From Ardenticatenaceae bacterium (GTDB lineage: Bacteria > Chloroflexota > Anaerolineae > Promineifilales > Promineifilaceae): 60,504 nt of DNA. This document shows, piece by piece, positions 8,225 through 18,231 of this stretch. The position numbers and the translations under genes are program-made. The first letter of the stretch is position 1; each line of letters begins with the position of its first letter. The stretch spans positions 1-60,504 of the forward strand of contig WYBM01000080.1 in NCBI GenBank assembly GCA_011525915.1, given 5' to 3'. The notes below the pieces were generated by a model, which was not told the origin of the DNA, searched no databases, and worked only from the letters and a program-made list of their open reading frames with translations.

Positions 8225-9496
8225 TTAACGGAGTAATTCAATAATAGTTGCCTCACCCTGGCCTACGCCCACACACAGCGTGGCCAGTCCATAGCGCATG
8301 GCCTGGCCTTCATCGGCGCGGCGGTGCATTTCATAAAGCAGTGTGGTCAGAATGCGCGCGCCAGAACAGCCCAGCGGATGCCCCAGGGCAATAGCGCCGC
8401 CGTTCACATTGGTGATGTCATGGCGCATACCCAGTTCACCCATCACCGCCAGCGCCTGTACAGCAAACGCCTCGTTCAATTCAATTAAATCAACCTCGTC
8501 TATCGTAATACCCGCCCGGCGCAGCGCTTTATGAGTGGCCTCTATTGGCCCCAGACCCATCACTCGTGGGTCTACCCCGGCAGCGCCGGAAGCCACCCAG
8601 CGCGCCATAGGCTTTAAGCCCAACGCCTCTGCTTTAGCCGCAGACATCATCAAGATGGCGCAGGCGCCATCGTTCAGACCGCTGGCGTTCCCGGCCGTCA
8701 CAGTGCCATTTTTGCGGAAGGCCGGGCGCAGTTTGGCCAGGGTTTCCATATCCGTATCCAATTCCCAGCCGGCGGCCGTCCGCTTAATTCTGGGGTGTTC
8801 ATCTGTATCCACCAGCAGGAGGTCACCTTTGCGCTGAGGAATAGGCACGGGCACCATTTCACGCTGAAAGTAGCCATTGTTGATGGCCTGGCAGGCGCGG
8901 CGTTGACTTTCCAAAGCAAAGGCGTCTTGCGCTTCACGGCTGATAGGCCCGCCCGTCAGTTGGCCGGCACAGCTCATCTCAAAGATATTCTCGGCCGTTT
9001 CGCCCATCGCTTCCAAGGGGAACAGCGCTTCCATCTTGGGATTGGGGTAGCGCCAGCCCAGGGTGGTGTCCCAGCCGGTGATATTGCCAGATGGCCCCCA
9101 GGCCCGCGAATTTTTAGGCACAGAGTAGGGGGCACGGGTCATGCTCTCTACGCCCCCGGCCACAAATACATCCCCCTCGCCACAGCGGATGGCCCGGGCG
9201 GCCTGGTTGACGGCATTCAGACCGCTGGCGCAAAGGCGGTTAAACGTTACGGCCGCTACCGACTGCGGCAGCCCGGCCAACAGCGACCCCATACGGGCCA
9301 CATTGCGGTTATCCTCGCCGGCCTGATTGGCACAGCCAAAGTACACTTCTTCTATATCGTGGGGGTCAATGCCGCTGCGGGTGACAACTTCTTTGATGGC
9401 CACAGCCGCCATATCGTCTGGGCGCACGTCTGACAGTGTACCGCCGTGACGGCCAATGGGCGTGCGTACGGCACTGACAATAACAACGTCGTTCAT
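8225..9496 (-). CDS. Acetyl-CoA C-acyltransferase (thiolase), PcaF-like
   Basis: A 423-residue thiolase that cleaves or condenses 3-ketoacyl-CoA with CoA. The acyl-accepting cysteine is Cys89 in NRLCASGLNA. The basic residues are in NGGAIALGHPLGCSGAR and the second cysteine in TLCVGVGQGEA near the C-terminus. The EDNRNVARM motif and overall style resemble the beta-ketoadipyl-CoA thiolases (PcaF/PaaJ), but other ring-cleavage genes are absent, so a general beta-oxidation role is equally possible. It heads a minus-strand run with the MBL remnant and the acyl-CoA ligase. Length is slightly above the usual ~395-400, the extra being an insertion around residues 130-150. Confidence 0.9.
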   Translation of the reverse strand: MNDVVIVSAVRTPIGRHGGTLSDVRPDDMAAVAIKEVVTRSGIDPHDIEEVYFGCANQAGEDNRNVARMGSLLAGLPQSVAAVTFNRLCASGLNAVNQAARAIRCGEGDVFVAGGVESMTRAPYSVPKNSRAWGPSGNITGWDTTLGWRYPNPKMEALFPLEAMGETAENIFEMSCAGQLTGGPISREAQDAFALESQRRACQAINNGYFQREMVPVPIPQRKGDLLLVDTDEHPRIKRTAAGWELDTDMETLAKLRPAFRKNGTVTAGNASGLNDGACAILMMSAAKAEALGLKPMARWVASGAAGVDPRVMGLGPIEATHKALRRAGITIDEVDLIELNEAFAVQALAVMGELGMRHDITNVNGGAIALGHPLGCSGARILTTLLYEMHRRADEGQAMRYGLATLCVGVGQGEATIIELLR

Positions 9497-9645
9497 GTGG
9501 GAATCTCCTCATACTCAACCCATATTGGGTATGCTTTCTTTTTACCGCGCCGCTATTATACGCTAACAGTTCTGAGTTTGCTTATCTCCCTTTACTGTTA
9601 TTAGGCCAATGAATACAAGGAGCCAAAGGTATGTGTTGTTCATGA

Positions 9646-10593
9646 TTACCTCCCCTGTTGAAAGCTTGCTTGCCAGGAATGCAGCCAGGCGGCCGTTTGC
9701 CCCGCGTCAGGGTATTGCTGGCCGTTAAGATCGGTGAGGTAGGCTGGAGGAATGCGCCCCAGGTAAACAAGTTCATTCGGGTTGGTGAAACTGGTAATGG
9801 GTTGTGGTTGACGGCCGTGAGGAATACCAATCACAAACTTGATATTTGTTTGGCGGCAGGCAGCCATGATCCCCGGATGGATCTGTGGTTTAGGATGTTG
9901 GTATGAATAGCCACTGCCGTAGGGCAGTATCAGCGTTTGCACCATGTAAGGAAGCTGTCGCTGGGCAAGTTTGGCTTCAATCAGGTTGGCCGAACGCACG
10001 ATCTCTGCCTCATAATCGGCAGGGGTAAAATCTGGCCGAGGTCCGGTATCTATTGCATTAAAGTTGGAGTGGTATGAAGTATGAGATGCCAGTTCGAACC
10101 CTTCCTCTATCCAGGCCTGCATCATGTCCCAGCGGGCTTCATCTTGCTCTCTTTGTGGTTGTTCGTTGATGACGGGTTCAGTGATGACGCCATAAACGGC
10201 CGTCATGCCCGCAGCTTTAATCCACTCCTTCATCTGCATAAAGGTGTTAAAGCTGGCACAAGCGCTGTGGGCCAAAGAAATGTCGTCAATACTCAGGATG
10301 ACTGGCTTGGCCAGAGGATGGCCATCCTGTACCTGTTTATACCAGGCCTGGTAAGTGACGGCCGTAAACCCATCTTTATGTAAGTGTTCCAGCAAGCGCG
10401 GTAGAAATTCTGCCCCGCCATCTGAGCTGTGCAGCATGAGAGATGGTGGAATAGTGATAGGAGGTAAGATTGGGGTTTGTGCCGGAAGACGAGCAAAATC
10501 CTGGGGTAAAAAAGTATAAGCGGCAGATGCGCCTACTCCTTTTAAAAAATGGCGGCGGCTGATCTTCGTTTGGATGGCTGTGGTAAGTGTCAT
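9646..10593 (-). CDS. Tat-exported polysaccharide deacetylase-like protein
   Basis: A 315-residue protein starting with a twin-arginine signal (SRRHFLKGVGASAAYTF, R13-R14). The mature part has a NodB-like fold: LSIDDIS at the place of the usual TFDDG metal motif and SHTSYHSNF giving the H-x3-H metal pair. The final part resembles deacetylases acting on extracellular glycans. The first motif is unusual (IDDIS), so catalysis is plausible rather than sure. It would act outside the cytoplasmic membrane. It is divergent from the AAA_35 pair, sharing a 221-bp upstream region. Confidence 0.75.
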   Translation of the reverse strand: MTLTTAIQTKISRRHFLKGVGASAAYTFLPQDFARLPAQTPILPPITIPPSLMLHSSDGGAEFLPRLLEHLHKDGFTAVTYQAWYKQVQDGHPLAKPVILSIDDISLAHSACASFNTFMQMKEWIKAAGMTAVYGVITEPVINEQPQREQDEARWDMMQAWIEEGFELASHTSYHSNFNAIDTGPRPDFTPADYEAEIVRSANLIEAKLAQRQLPYMVQTLILPYGSGYSYQHPKPQIHPGIMAACRQTNIKFVIGIPHGRQPQPITSFTNPNELVYLGRIPPAYLTDLNGQQYPDAGQTAAWLHSWQASFQQGR

Positions 10594-10814
10594 GGCAAAA
10601 CTCCTCTGTAGACGGCCGTTTCATGAGTACGGCCTGGATTGAATTGACACTTATCCTAGTCAGCCGACAAGCGTATGAATTCCGCTGTTCTACTGCGAAC
10701 AAGCTGGAGCAGGCGGTAGAAAACCAGTAGTAGGGCCTTAACCCATCTGTTAAAATAGAGGAGTGAGCCCCGGCAACTTCCTAAACCTGATAGGCCTAAG
10801 TGAAGGAGTAAGGT

Positions 10815-12269
10815 TTGACAGATATAAATGATGAGCATTGGGAGACGTGGGTAAAGGAGGCGCTCAAATCCTGGCACCAGTCCGTTGATTTGGCACAAAA
10901 TCCATTAAGCCAGTTAACCATTGTTGAAAAGCAGCGGCAAGCAAAAGGGTGCGAGCAAGCATCGCCTGGTATGGCCCAGGCCTTGCGTGACATCATGCGG
11001 AAAGGCATTCAGGCATTGGGTGTCCCCGGTCAGGTCGCGCCTGATAACGTGACAGACTTGGCTTGGTTTGAGCGTGACTGGCGCACTTATAACATCCTAA
11101 CGTTACGTTTTATTCGCGGCCTTTCACGTCTGGAAATCCAGCAGCGAATTGGCATGGCCGAAGGTGGACAATATTATGAAGCCCAACGCAAAGCAATAAA
11201 ATTGTTAACAACCCTGTTGCGCGAATGGGAGGGTGTACCAGAGAACGAAACACCAGCTATCGTGCTGGAATATCCTAGCGGGGCGCTGAAATTGTCTGAC
11301 GCCTTTTACGTAGAGCGACAGAGTGATGACGATCTGCGTTATGAAATTCGGCATCCAGGATATACCATTACCATCACCGGGCCACGCCAGGTGGGTAAAA
11401 CCTCGCTCCTTATCCGAGGGGTACAGACTACCGTACAGGTTCACGGGGCACGAGTCGTTTATGTGGACTTACAGACGATAAGCCAGCGCAGCCTGGTCAC
11501 GCATGCTCAGTTTTCCGAGGAGTTTGCTTATGCGCTGGTAGATGAATTGGGGCTAGATCCGGTTGAGGTACAAAGGTTGTGGCAAAGTCCGCTGGCAGAT
11601 GGCCGAAAACTGACCCGACTGCTGGACCGTTACATATTGCCAGCGATAAAAGCCCCCCTTGTTCTGGCGTTGGATGAGGTAGATCGGTTGCTGCTTACGG
11701 ACTTCCATGCCGACTTTTTTGGCTTGCTGCGCTCCTGGCATAATTTGCGGGCACGTAGCAGCCGCTGGGAAACGTTCTGTCTCTTGATGGCTATTTCCAC
11801 GGAACCGTATTTACTCATTAATGACATGCAGCAGTCACCGTTTAATGTGGGGTTGATAGTGTACCTGGAGGATTTTGATGAGCGGCAGGTACGGGAACTG
11901 AACGGCCGTTATCGTACCCCGGTTCCAGATGCAGACATTCCAACATTGCTACATCTGTTAAATGGGCATCCTTACCTGACACGAGTGGGCTTGTATACAA
12001 TGGCAAAAAGTGGGTTGACAATGGCGGATTTGCTGACTACGGCCGTGGCCCAAACCGGGCCATTCATTTCTCATCTACATACCCAGCGCCAGCTTGTAAC
12101 CAGTGACCCGGCATTGCAAGCTGCCGTGCAACAGGTACTCACCTACAGCCGCTGCTCTGATGACCTGGCCCGATATCGTTTGCTTAAAGCTGGATTGATC
12201 AAACAGAGCGGTACGGCCGTGACCTGCCGTTGTGATCTCTATCAGCAATATTTTGCCCAGTTCTTATGA
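10815..12269 (+). CDS. AAA_35-type ATPase with N-terminal helical domain
   Basis: A 484-residue protein starting at TTG (10815) preceded by AAGGAGTAAGGT. Residues 1-140 are helical and include RDWRTYNILTLRFIRGLSRL, which looks like a helix-turn-helix style adaptor. Residues about 150-400 are an AAA-like ATPase of the AAA_35 type: Walker A GPRQVGKTS, Walker B LVLALDEVDRLL, and HPYLTR in the C-terminal helical region. The C-terminus looks winged-helix-like. It overlaps the next gene by four bases (ATGA), so the two are translationally coupled and their products probably act together. AAA_35 proteins are STAND-like signalling ATPases; what they sense or trigger here is unknown. Confidence 0.7.
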   Translation: MTDINDEHWETWVKEALKSWHQSVDLAQNPLSQLTIVEKQRQAKGCEQASPGMAQALRDIMRKGIQALGVPGQVAPDNVTDLAWFERDWRTYNILTLRFIRGLSRLEIQQRIGMAEGGQYYEAQRKAIKLLTTLLREWEGVPENETPAIVLEYPSGALKLSDAFYVERQSDDDLRYEIRHPGYTITITGPRQVGKTSLLIRGVQTTVQVHGARVVYVDLQTISQRSLVTHAQFSEEFAYALVDELGLDPVEVQRLWQSPLADGRKLTRLLDRYILPAIKAPLVLALDEVDRLLLTDFHADFFGLLRSWHNLRARSSRWETFCLLMAISTEPYLLINDMQQSPFNVGLIVYLEDFDERQVRELNGRYRTPVPDADIPTLLHLLNGHPYLTRVGLYTMAKSGLTMADLLTTAVAQTGPFISHLHTQRQLVTSDPALQAAVQQVLTYSRCSDDLARYRLLKAGLIKQSGTAVTCRCDLYQQYFAQFL

Positions 12270-15043
12270 GCGACCTATCTATCTCTCCACGCGATTTTTT
12301 TGTGGCCGGAGGGACCTTAAGCTCAGATGCTCCCTCTTACGTAACACGCCCAGCCGATGTTCATCTATACCACCTGGTGCAGAGCGGTATGCTTTGTTAC
12401 GTTCTTACCACCCGGCAAATGGGTAAATCAAGCCTCATGAACCGGCTGGGAACGCAGTTACGGTCAGAAGGTGTAGAAACAGCCCTCATTGACCTGACGG
12501 CTATTGGCACGGCCAGCCTGGAAGCCTGGTATATAAGCCTGCTGGATGATCTTCAATTTCAACTGCCTTTAGAAACTGATGTGACTGAATGGTGGCAGAT
12601 GCAAGCAGCTCTTTCACCTGTCAAACGCTTTACTAAGTTCTTTCGTGACGTGATTCTGACAGAGGTGGAGGGAAAGATTACGATATTCATTGATGAGGTA
12701 GACAGTGCCCTGAAACTAGATTTTTCTGATGATTTTTTTGCGGCTATCCGTGCTATTTACAACCAAACTTTGATGACTTCTGATGCCGGACGCCTTTCGT
12801 TTGTATTGTTGGGGGTAGCTATGCCTCATGAACTTATTAAGAGTCAGCACCGTACCCCTTTTAATGTTGGTGAACGTATTGAATTAGAAGAATTGGCATT
12901 GGCTGATGTTCGGGTAGTTTTTGCCAAAGGACTTCCTGTGCAGAATGCTGCAATTATAGATCGGGTTTATTATTGGACGAACGGACATCCGTACCTCACA
13001 CAGCGCATTGGTCAGGCCATTGTTCGTGACGGCCGTACTCGTTGGGTCGATCAGGATATAGATGAGTTGGTGACACGGCTCTTTTTTACCGAACGGTCAT
13101 TGGTAGAAGAAAGCAACTTGCAATTTGTAAACGGCCGTGTGTTGTCTAGCCCACGTAAAAACGATCTGTTGTATCTTTATCAGAACATTTTTCATGGTCA
13201 GAAAGCAGTGCCTGCTAATGAACGTGACAACCTACAGGCAGAGCTTAAATTATATGGGTTGGTCAAAGTAAACAGTGTTGGTAACCTGGTCCCGCGTAAC
13301 CGTATTTACCAACAAGCTTTTGATCAGGCGTGGATACGGCAGCATACCCCTGCTCGTTGGCGGCAGCGTCTATGGCTGGCCCTGATTGTCATTACCATCC
13401 TGTCTATCGGTTTAAGCATTTACTTTTGGCAGAATTCACAGCGCACAAGTAAGTTGTTGGCGGAGACATACATCACAACTTTCGCTACGACTGAAAACAC
13501 CACCTTGCGCCTGGATAGCCTGGCTCAGCTGCTGGCGTTAGGCGGTTATGAGCAAGAAGTGGTGACATTATTTATGCAGATACCTTTAGATGATAAGGTA
13601 GCCCTCTTTACCACACCTACGGCCGATTTACAAAGACAGATAGAGCAGGTGATAGTAACGCTTTATACCACTCAGGCCGAAGATATGGTAAAAGCCGACG
13701 CTGAAAGCACACAAGTGTTAGCGGCTATGTTGGGAGCCCTTCACCAGTTTGAGCGCCTGGAAAACCCAACGGTGGCCGCGGAGATTGACAATTGGCTGCA
13801 AGGGCGCACGGCCGTTCTGCAGAATGACCTGGACAGGGCACAACTGGCTTACAGCGTAGCCCTTAGCTTAAACGGTAATAATCCGGCCACCCGGTATGAG
13901 CGGGCGCAGGTAGCGCTGTTACTGACCAATTATGAAGCAGCCTTAACAGACCTGAGTGCCTTACCAACGTATGAGGCTATCTGGCAGCGTCGTGTACAGA
14001 CGATAGTAGCACGTACACCGCAGCTATATCCCTTAATTATGGTTGAAGGTAGCCCATTTGCTGCTCTAATCACTTTTGTGCCCACGCCTACTTCTCGCTT
14101 TACTGCAACGGCAGCATCTGTGTCTGAACCCGCCCAGACAGCAGATACGGCCGTCATCGCTGCCGGCCTAATGCCCACGTCGACCCATATGGGGCCTACA
14201 CCTGTATTTGTCGAACTCCCCCTCATTGCGCCTCAGACCCCACCAACAGGCGATATCGTTTATACTTGTTTTGTAGATGGGGTAGACCAGATCTGTGCCA
14301 TTGCCGCCGATGGTTCCAATCAGCGCCGTTTGACGTTTTCTGGGGCCACAGATTGGGCGGCTTCATTTGTACCAGGCGGTCAGGAGATTTTGTTCTCTAG
14401 TGCCCGGTCTGGCACGTTTGCTATTTACCAGATAGATGCCACCGGTGATAATAGCCGCCTGATTGCCCGGCCAGATGAAGGTGGGTATGCCCCGCTCGCT
14501 TCACCAGATGGGGGGCAAATTGCCTTTGTCCGCGCCAAAGATGGCAGCCAAAACATTTTGGTGATGGATACCTACGGTCACAGTATACGTCCTCTGACGA
14601 ATATTATTGGCGATGCTCTTAACCCAGTGTGGTCACCAGATGGGCAGCAGATAGCCTATGGTCGTCGTCTGGCGGGGGAAGACGCATATACACTGGTTAT
14701 CATGGACGCCGCTGGCACCAGTGAGCGAGAACTATTATTACCTCTTACCGGTATTGGTAGTCGCAGTGATTGGTCCCCTGATGGTCGATGGCTGGCGTTT
14801 TATGCTGGCCCATCCAATAATCATGATATTTACCTCGTTGCTGTAGATGGCTCGGAGTATCGTCGCCTGACACATGGGGGAGATAATTTGGGGCCTTCGT
14901 TTTCAGCCGATGGCCGCTGGCTCGTTTTTACATCCAGCCGGGACGGCGATAATGAGCTTTACCTGATTCGGGTGGATGGCTCTGGGTTGACCCAACTCAC
15001 CGTTAATGACACCTCAGATTGGCAGCCACGTTGGGGGCGGTAA
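12266..15043 (+). CDS. AAA_35 ATPase with transmembrane segment and PD40 beta-propeller
   Basis: A 925-residue multidomain protein. Residues 1-350 are an AAA_35 domain that begins with FFVAGGTLSSDAPSYVTRPA, has a Walker A-like TTRQMGKSSL, Walker B ITIFIDEVDSAL and NGHPYLTQRIG. A single membrane helix (about 370-390, LWLALIVITILSIGLSIYF) follows. Residues 400-580 are helical, TPR-like. A Pro/Thr-rich linker leads to PD40/TolB repeats from about 665 (WSPDGQQIAYGRR, WSPDGRWLAFYAG, FSADGRWLVFTSS). With a cytoplasmic ATPase the propeller would lie outside the membrane and could be a sensor. Coupled to the upstream ATPase by an ATGA overlap. Confidence 0.75.
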   Translation: MSDLSISPRDFFVAGGTLSSDAPSYVTRPADVHLYHLVQSGMLCYVLTTRQMGKSSLMNRLGTQLRSEGVETALIDLTAIGTASLEAWYISLLDDLQFQLPLETDVTEWWQMQAALSPVKRFTKFFRDVILTEVEGKITIFIDEVDSALKLDFSDDFFAAIRAIYNQTLMTSDAGRLSFVLLGVAMPHELIKSQHRTPFNVGERIELEELALADVRVVFAKGLPVQNAAIIDRVYYWTNGHPYLTQRIGQAIVRDGRTRWVDQDIDELVTRLFFTERSLVEESNLQFVNGRVLSSPRKNDLLYLYQNIFHGQKAVPANERDNLQAELKLYGLVKVNSVGNLVPRNRIYQQAFDQAWIRQHTPARWRQRLWLALIVITILSIGLSIYFWQNSQRTSKLLAETYITTFATTENTTLRLDSLAQLLALGGYEQEVVTLFMQIPLDDKVALFTTPTADLQRQIEQVIVTLYTTQAEDMVKADAESTQVLAAMLGALHQFERLENPTVAAEIDNWLQGRTAVLQNDLDRAQLAYSVALSLNGNNPATRYERAQVALLLTNYEAALTDLSALPTYEAIWQRRVQTIVARTPQLYPLIMVEGSPFAALITFVPTPTSRFTATAASVSEPAQTADTAVIAAGLMPTSTHMGPTPVFVELPLIAPQTPPTGDIVYTCFVDGVDQICAIAADGSNQRRLTFSGATDWAASFVPGGQEILFSSARSGTFAIYQIDATGDNSRLIARPDEGGYAPLASPDGGQIAFVRAKDGSQNILVMDTYGHSIRPLTNIIGDALNPVWSPDGQQIAYGRRLAGEDAYTLVIMDAAGTSERELLLPLTGIGSRSDWSPDGRWLAFYAGPSNNHDIYLVAVDGSEYRRLTHGGDNLGPSFSADGRWLVFTSSRDGDNELYLIRVDGSGLTQLTVNDTSDWQPRWGR

Positions 15044-15064
15044 AAAGCTGCAGCCGCAAGGCCA

Positions 15065-16621
15065 TTACAGATCTTGTTCCAACGCTGCCTCTACGGCTTG
15101 TTTTATAGTACCTTCCGTTACCAACAGGCGTGCCTCTTCGATGAGGGGTGCCAGGGTGACATCATCTTCCAGGAAAGGGATGCGTTGGCGCATCAGGTGA
15201 TGGGCTACGGCCGTGCCGCGCCCCAACCGCCTGTCTTTCCCCATGTGCTGCCGGCGGAAGTCCACGCCCTGGGCCGCGCCCAACAGTTCAATGGCCACAA
15301 TGGTTTCTACATGATCAAGAATTTGGGCCACCTGGCGCACGGCCGTGGCTCCCATGCTCACATGATCCTCCACATTGGCGCTGCTGGGGATGGTATCGGC
15401 ACTGGCCGGGTGGGCCAGCACTTTATTTTCAGAGGCTAATGCCGCCGCGGTGTATTGGGCCATCATCAAACCACTTTCCAGGCCGCCGTCTTGTGTCAGA
15501 AACATGGGTAAGACGCCGCCGTTGCTGTCCGCATCTACCAGCCGGGCCATACGGCGCTCGCTCATATTCCCAATTTCCGTCAGGGCCAGTTTTAAGTAGT
15601 CCATGGCCAGGGCCACAGGTTCCCCATGAAAATTACCGGCGGAAATAACATCTGTCTGCCCGGTTTTTTCATCCACAAAGATGATGGGGTTGTCATTCAC
15701 CGCATTAAGCTCGATGTCAATCACCCACTTCGCATAGGCAATGGCATCACGGGCAGCACCATGCACTTGAGGCACACAGCGCAAGGTGTAGGGGTCTTGC
15801 ACATTCAGGGGATCATGGGCGCGCAGTAGTTCGCTGCCCGTTAAAAGCTGGCGCAAAAAGGCCGCACACTCAATTTGCCGGGGGTGGGGGCGGGCGGCAT
15901 GAACACGGGCATCATAAGCCCGATCGGTGCCATGCAGCGCTTCTAATGTCAGGCAGGCGGCTATATCCGCAGTGAGTGCCAGGTTGATGGCCCGGCGCAC
16001 TTGCAGCGCCCCCATGCCCACCATAAAGCTGGTGCCGTTGAGTAGGGCTAACCCCTCTTTGGCTTCCAATGCCAATGGTTGCAGCCCGCTCTGCTCTAAA
16101 GCGGCCTGGCCGGGCAGCACCGTGCCATTGACGGTGGCCTGGCCTTCCCCAATAAGTACCAGCGCCAGGTGAGCCAGAGGGGCCAGATCACCGCTGGCGC
16201 CCAACGAGCCCTGTGCCGGAATGCAGGGGTGGATATGGTGGTTGAGCATGTCTATGAGCATGTGCACCACCTCCGGGCGCACACCAGAGTGGCCAATGGC
16301 CAGTGTGTTGGCCCGCACCACCAACATGGCTCGCACCACCGCTTCTGGTAGTGTGGGGCCCACGCCCACGGCATGGCTGCGCACCAGGTTTACCTGTAAT
16401 TGTTTGACCTGGTCAGGGGAAATTATTTTGTCTTTGAAACGGCCGAAGCCCGTGGTAATGCCATACACCACATCACCCCGGGCCACCAGCTCTTCCACGG
16501 CCATGCGTGACCGTTGTATGGGCAGTAAAGCGGCGGGGTCTAATTGTACGGTACGGCCGTGGGCTACGGCTACCACATCATCTACCTGTAAGTTTGTGCC
16601 GGAAATGGTTAAGGGAATCAT
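15065..16621 (-). CDS. hutH: Histidine ammonia-lyase
   Basis: A 518-residue enzyme that deaminates L-histidine to urocanate, the first step of histidine use. The self-forming MIO prosthetic group arises from Ala142-Ser143-Gly144 in SLGASGDLAPLAHLALVL. YGITTGFG near residue 53 and NFHGEPVALAMD are other family hallmarks. Length fits the family (500-515). No other hut genes are in the window. A diverged copy of 66 bp of this gene (15344-15409) is found at 18158-18223, marking a past rearrangement. Lysine/phenylalanine-type relatives exist, but the overall pattern is HutH. Confidence 0.93.
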   Translation of the reverse strand: MIPLTISGTNLQVDDVVAVAHGRTVQLDPAALLPIQRSRMAVEELVARGDVVYGITTGFGRFKDKIISPDQVKQLQVNLVRSHAVGVGPTLPEAVVRAMLVVRANTLAIGHSGVRPEVVHMLIDMLNHHIHPCIPAQGSLGASGDLAPLAHLALVLIGEGQATVNGTVLPGQAALEQSGLQPLALEAKEGLALLNGTSFMVGMGALQVRRAINLALTADIAACLTLEALHGTDRAYDARVHAARPHPRQIECAAFLRQLLTGSELLRAHDPLNVQDPYTLRCVPQVHGAARDAIAYAKWVIDIELNAVNDNPIIFVDEKTGQTDVISAGNFHGEPVALAMDYLKLALTEIGNMSERRMARLVDADSNGGVLPMFLTQDGGLESGLMMAQYTAAALASENKVLAHPASADTIPSSANVEDHVSMGATAVRQVAQILDHVETIVAIELLGAAQGVDFRRQHMGKDRRLGRGTAVAHHLMRQRIPFLEDDVTLAPLIEEARLLVTEGTIKQAVEAALEQDL

Positions 16622-16723
16622 GGGGCAATTATACGCGCATCACGGCCGTTTGACCCCTCTATCATCTATCATCATACAGGAATAACCGAACCCCATGAAT
16701 TCTGATAACCAAACGTGTTCTCG

Positions 16724-18178
16724 TCAATCTTTATTTGTAAATGCCCCTTGTGCTGCGTTGCATGCAGGCACAATTCCCTGCGGATCTGTGGTGTGCCCAA
16801 ACCAGAGCACTGCATATTCGTCATAAATGCCTACACTCATGGCCGGTCAGCTGAACCCTTGCCAAGCACCCTGTTCCAGAATAATGTCATTATCATTGGG
16901 GCTATTGCGCCAGCTATCAAGAGCCGCCTGTGCCGTTGCCCCATCGTGATGCCGGTAAGCATTTTCAAATCCATAGCCGGTGTAGGCATTGTCAGTGATT
17001 TCACGCGGCTTGAACCACATCCCTTCGCCATAAGCGTTGGAATCAACATAACAAACAGGTGTCCACAAATCAGGCTGCCAATCTGACCAGCTATGTAAAT
17101 TACACTCTTCGCCGGTCGCTGGATCTGTGCCGCTATCAGGATGATTGGTTTGCAAATCAAGTACGTGCCATTGAGCCACGGCCGTTAACGACTTCGATAA
17201 CGGCACATCAGGCAAGCCGTTCTGATTCCGATAATCATTGATTAAGTTGGCTAATATGACCTCTTCATCTGTCAGGCAAACATGTAACGTCTCTTCTGTT
17301 GTAAAAGACCACACAGCCCCTTCCGTTTGGGTATTATGTGTATCACGAACCACAATACGCCAATAATAGGTGGTACCTTCCAATAAATTGGTCATCGCAT
17401 AACTGTTTTCTGACAAGTTCGAGGCTACCAGTTGTGTTGGTGGATTTGTGTCTGCCTCCAGATAAAGATCATAAAGGAGTGTATTCCCATCAAGATTATA
17501 TCCTTCCCAACTTAGTGTTATGTTAGTGGCCTGATCCAATGCCCCATCAACAGGAATAGGGTTGCCCAACACATTACAAACCGTAACAGGGCCTTGCGGG
17601 TCTGTCACACTTCCAAACCAAAGTACAGCATAGTGTTCATAAATACCAACACTCATCGCCGGCCAGTTACGCCCTTGCCAAACGTCTTGCTCCAGAATAA
17701 CCGCATTATGAGGTGGACTATTACGCCAGGCATTCAGGGCGCTTTGTGCCGTTGCCCCAAAGCCAGACCCATAAGCATTTTCATACCCATAGCCTGTATA
17801 AAGGTTGTTGGTCATTTGGCGCGGCTTGAACAACATTCCTTCGGCATATGCATGAGTATGGACATAACAAACGGGTGTCCATAAATCAGGTCGCCAATCT
17901 GACCAGCTATGTAAATTACATTCTAAGCCGGTCGCTGGATCTGTGCCGCTATCGGGACGATTGGTGTGCAAATCAAGCACGTGCCATTGAGCAACTGTTG
18001 TCAACGATTTTGATACAGGTGCATCAGGCAAACCATGTTCATTTCGATACTCATTGATTAAGTTAACTAAATTAACCTCTTCACCTGTCAAACAGGCCCC
18101 TGGTGTGGGAAGATAAACGGGCCTATGTATCATTCTGTGTTTGGATGGCGGTGGCATCCGTGGCTCCCATGCACACAT
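16724..18178 (-). pseudogene. Double CAP-domain (SCP/PR1) protein, interrupted
   Basis: Two CAP domains (each with LINEYRNEHGLP or LINDYRNQNGLP, then HVLDL, then LHSWSDW) flank a fibronectin-III-like linker. Copy one reads WQGRNWPAMSVGIY; copy two reads WQGFS, then TGA at 16849-16847 where copy one has tryptophan, and the same frame resumes PAMSVGIYDEYAVLWFGH to a second stop at 16726-16724. The 5' end is also damaged: no signal peptide is found and the apparent first residues come from the rearranged patatin/hutH scar. CAP proteins are normally secreted. The nonsense change plus lost start suggests a pseudogene, or a shorter product ending at 16847. Confidence 0.75.
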
Positions 18179-18223
18179 GGTCTTCTACGTTAGCGCTGCT
18201 GGGGATGGTATCGGCGCTGGCCG
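18132..18223 (+). other. Rearrangement scar: patatin start fused to hutH segment
   Basis: Positions 18132-18163 match the patatin start at 25388-25419 in 29 of 32 bases, and the three changes are synonymous in the frame coding ILCLDGGGIRG. Positions 18158-18223 match hutH 15344-15409 in all but about 8 of 66 bases, and all codon changes but one (Ser to Cys) are synonymous. The two matches share CCGTGG at the join. This is the structure expected of a tandem-duplication junction between patatin and hutH, since diverged, or of joining of DNA from a related strain. Confidence 0.8.
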
Positions 18224-18231
18224 ACAGATAA

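Noticed and set aside
8795..9433. 212-residue antisense frame in the thiolase gene
   Set aside because: Low-complexity shadow of the thiolase; no start context.
16847..16849. TGA as a general tryptophan codon
   Set aside because: Many genes in the window end at TGA in family-consistent places, for example the ATGA overlaps, so a changed code is not supported.
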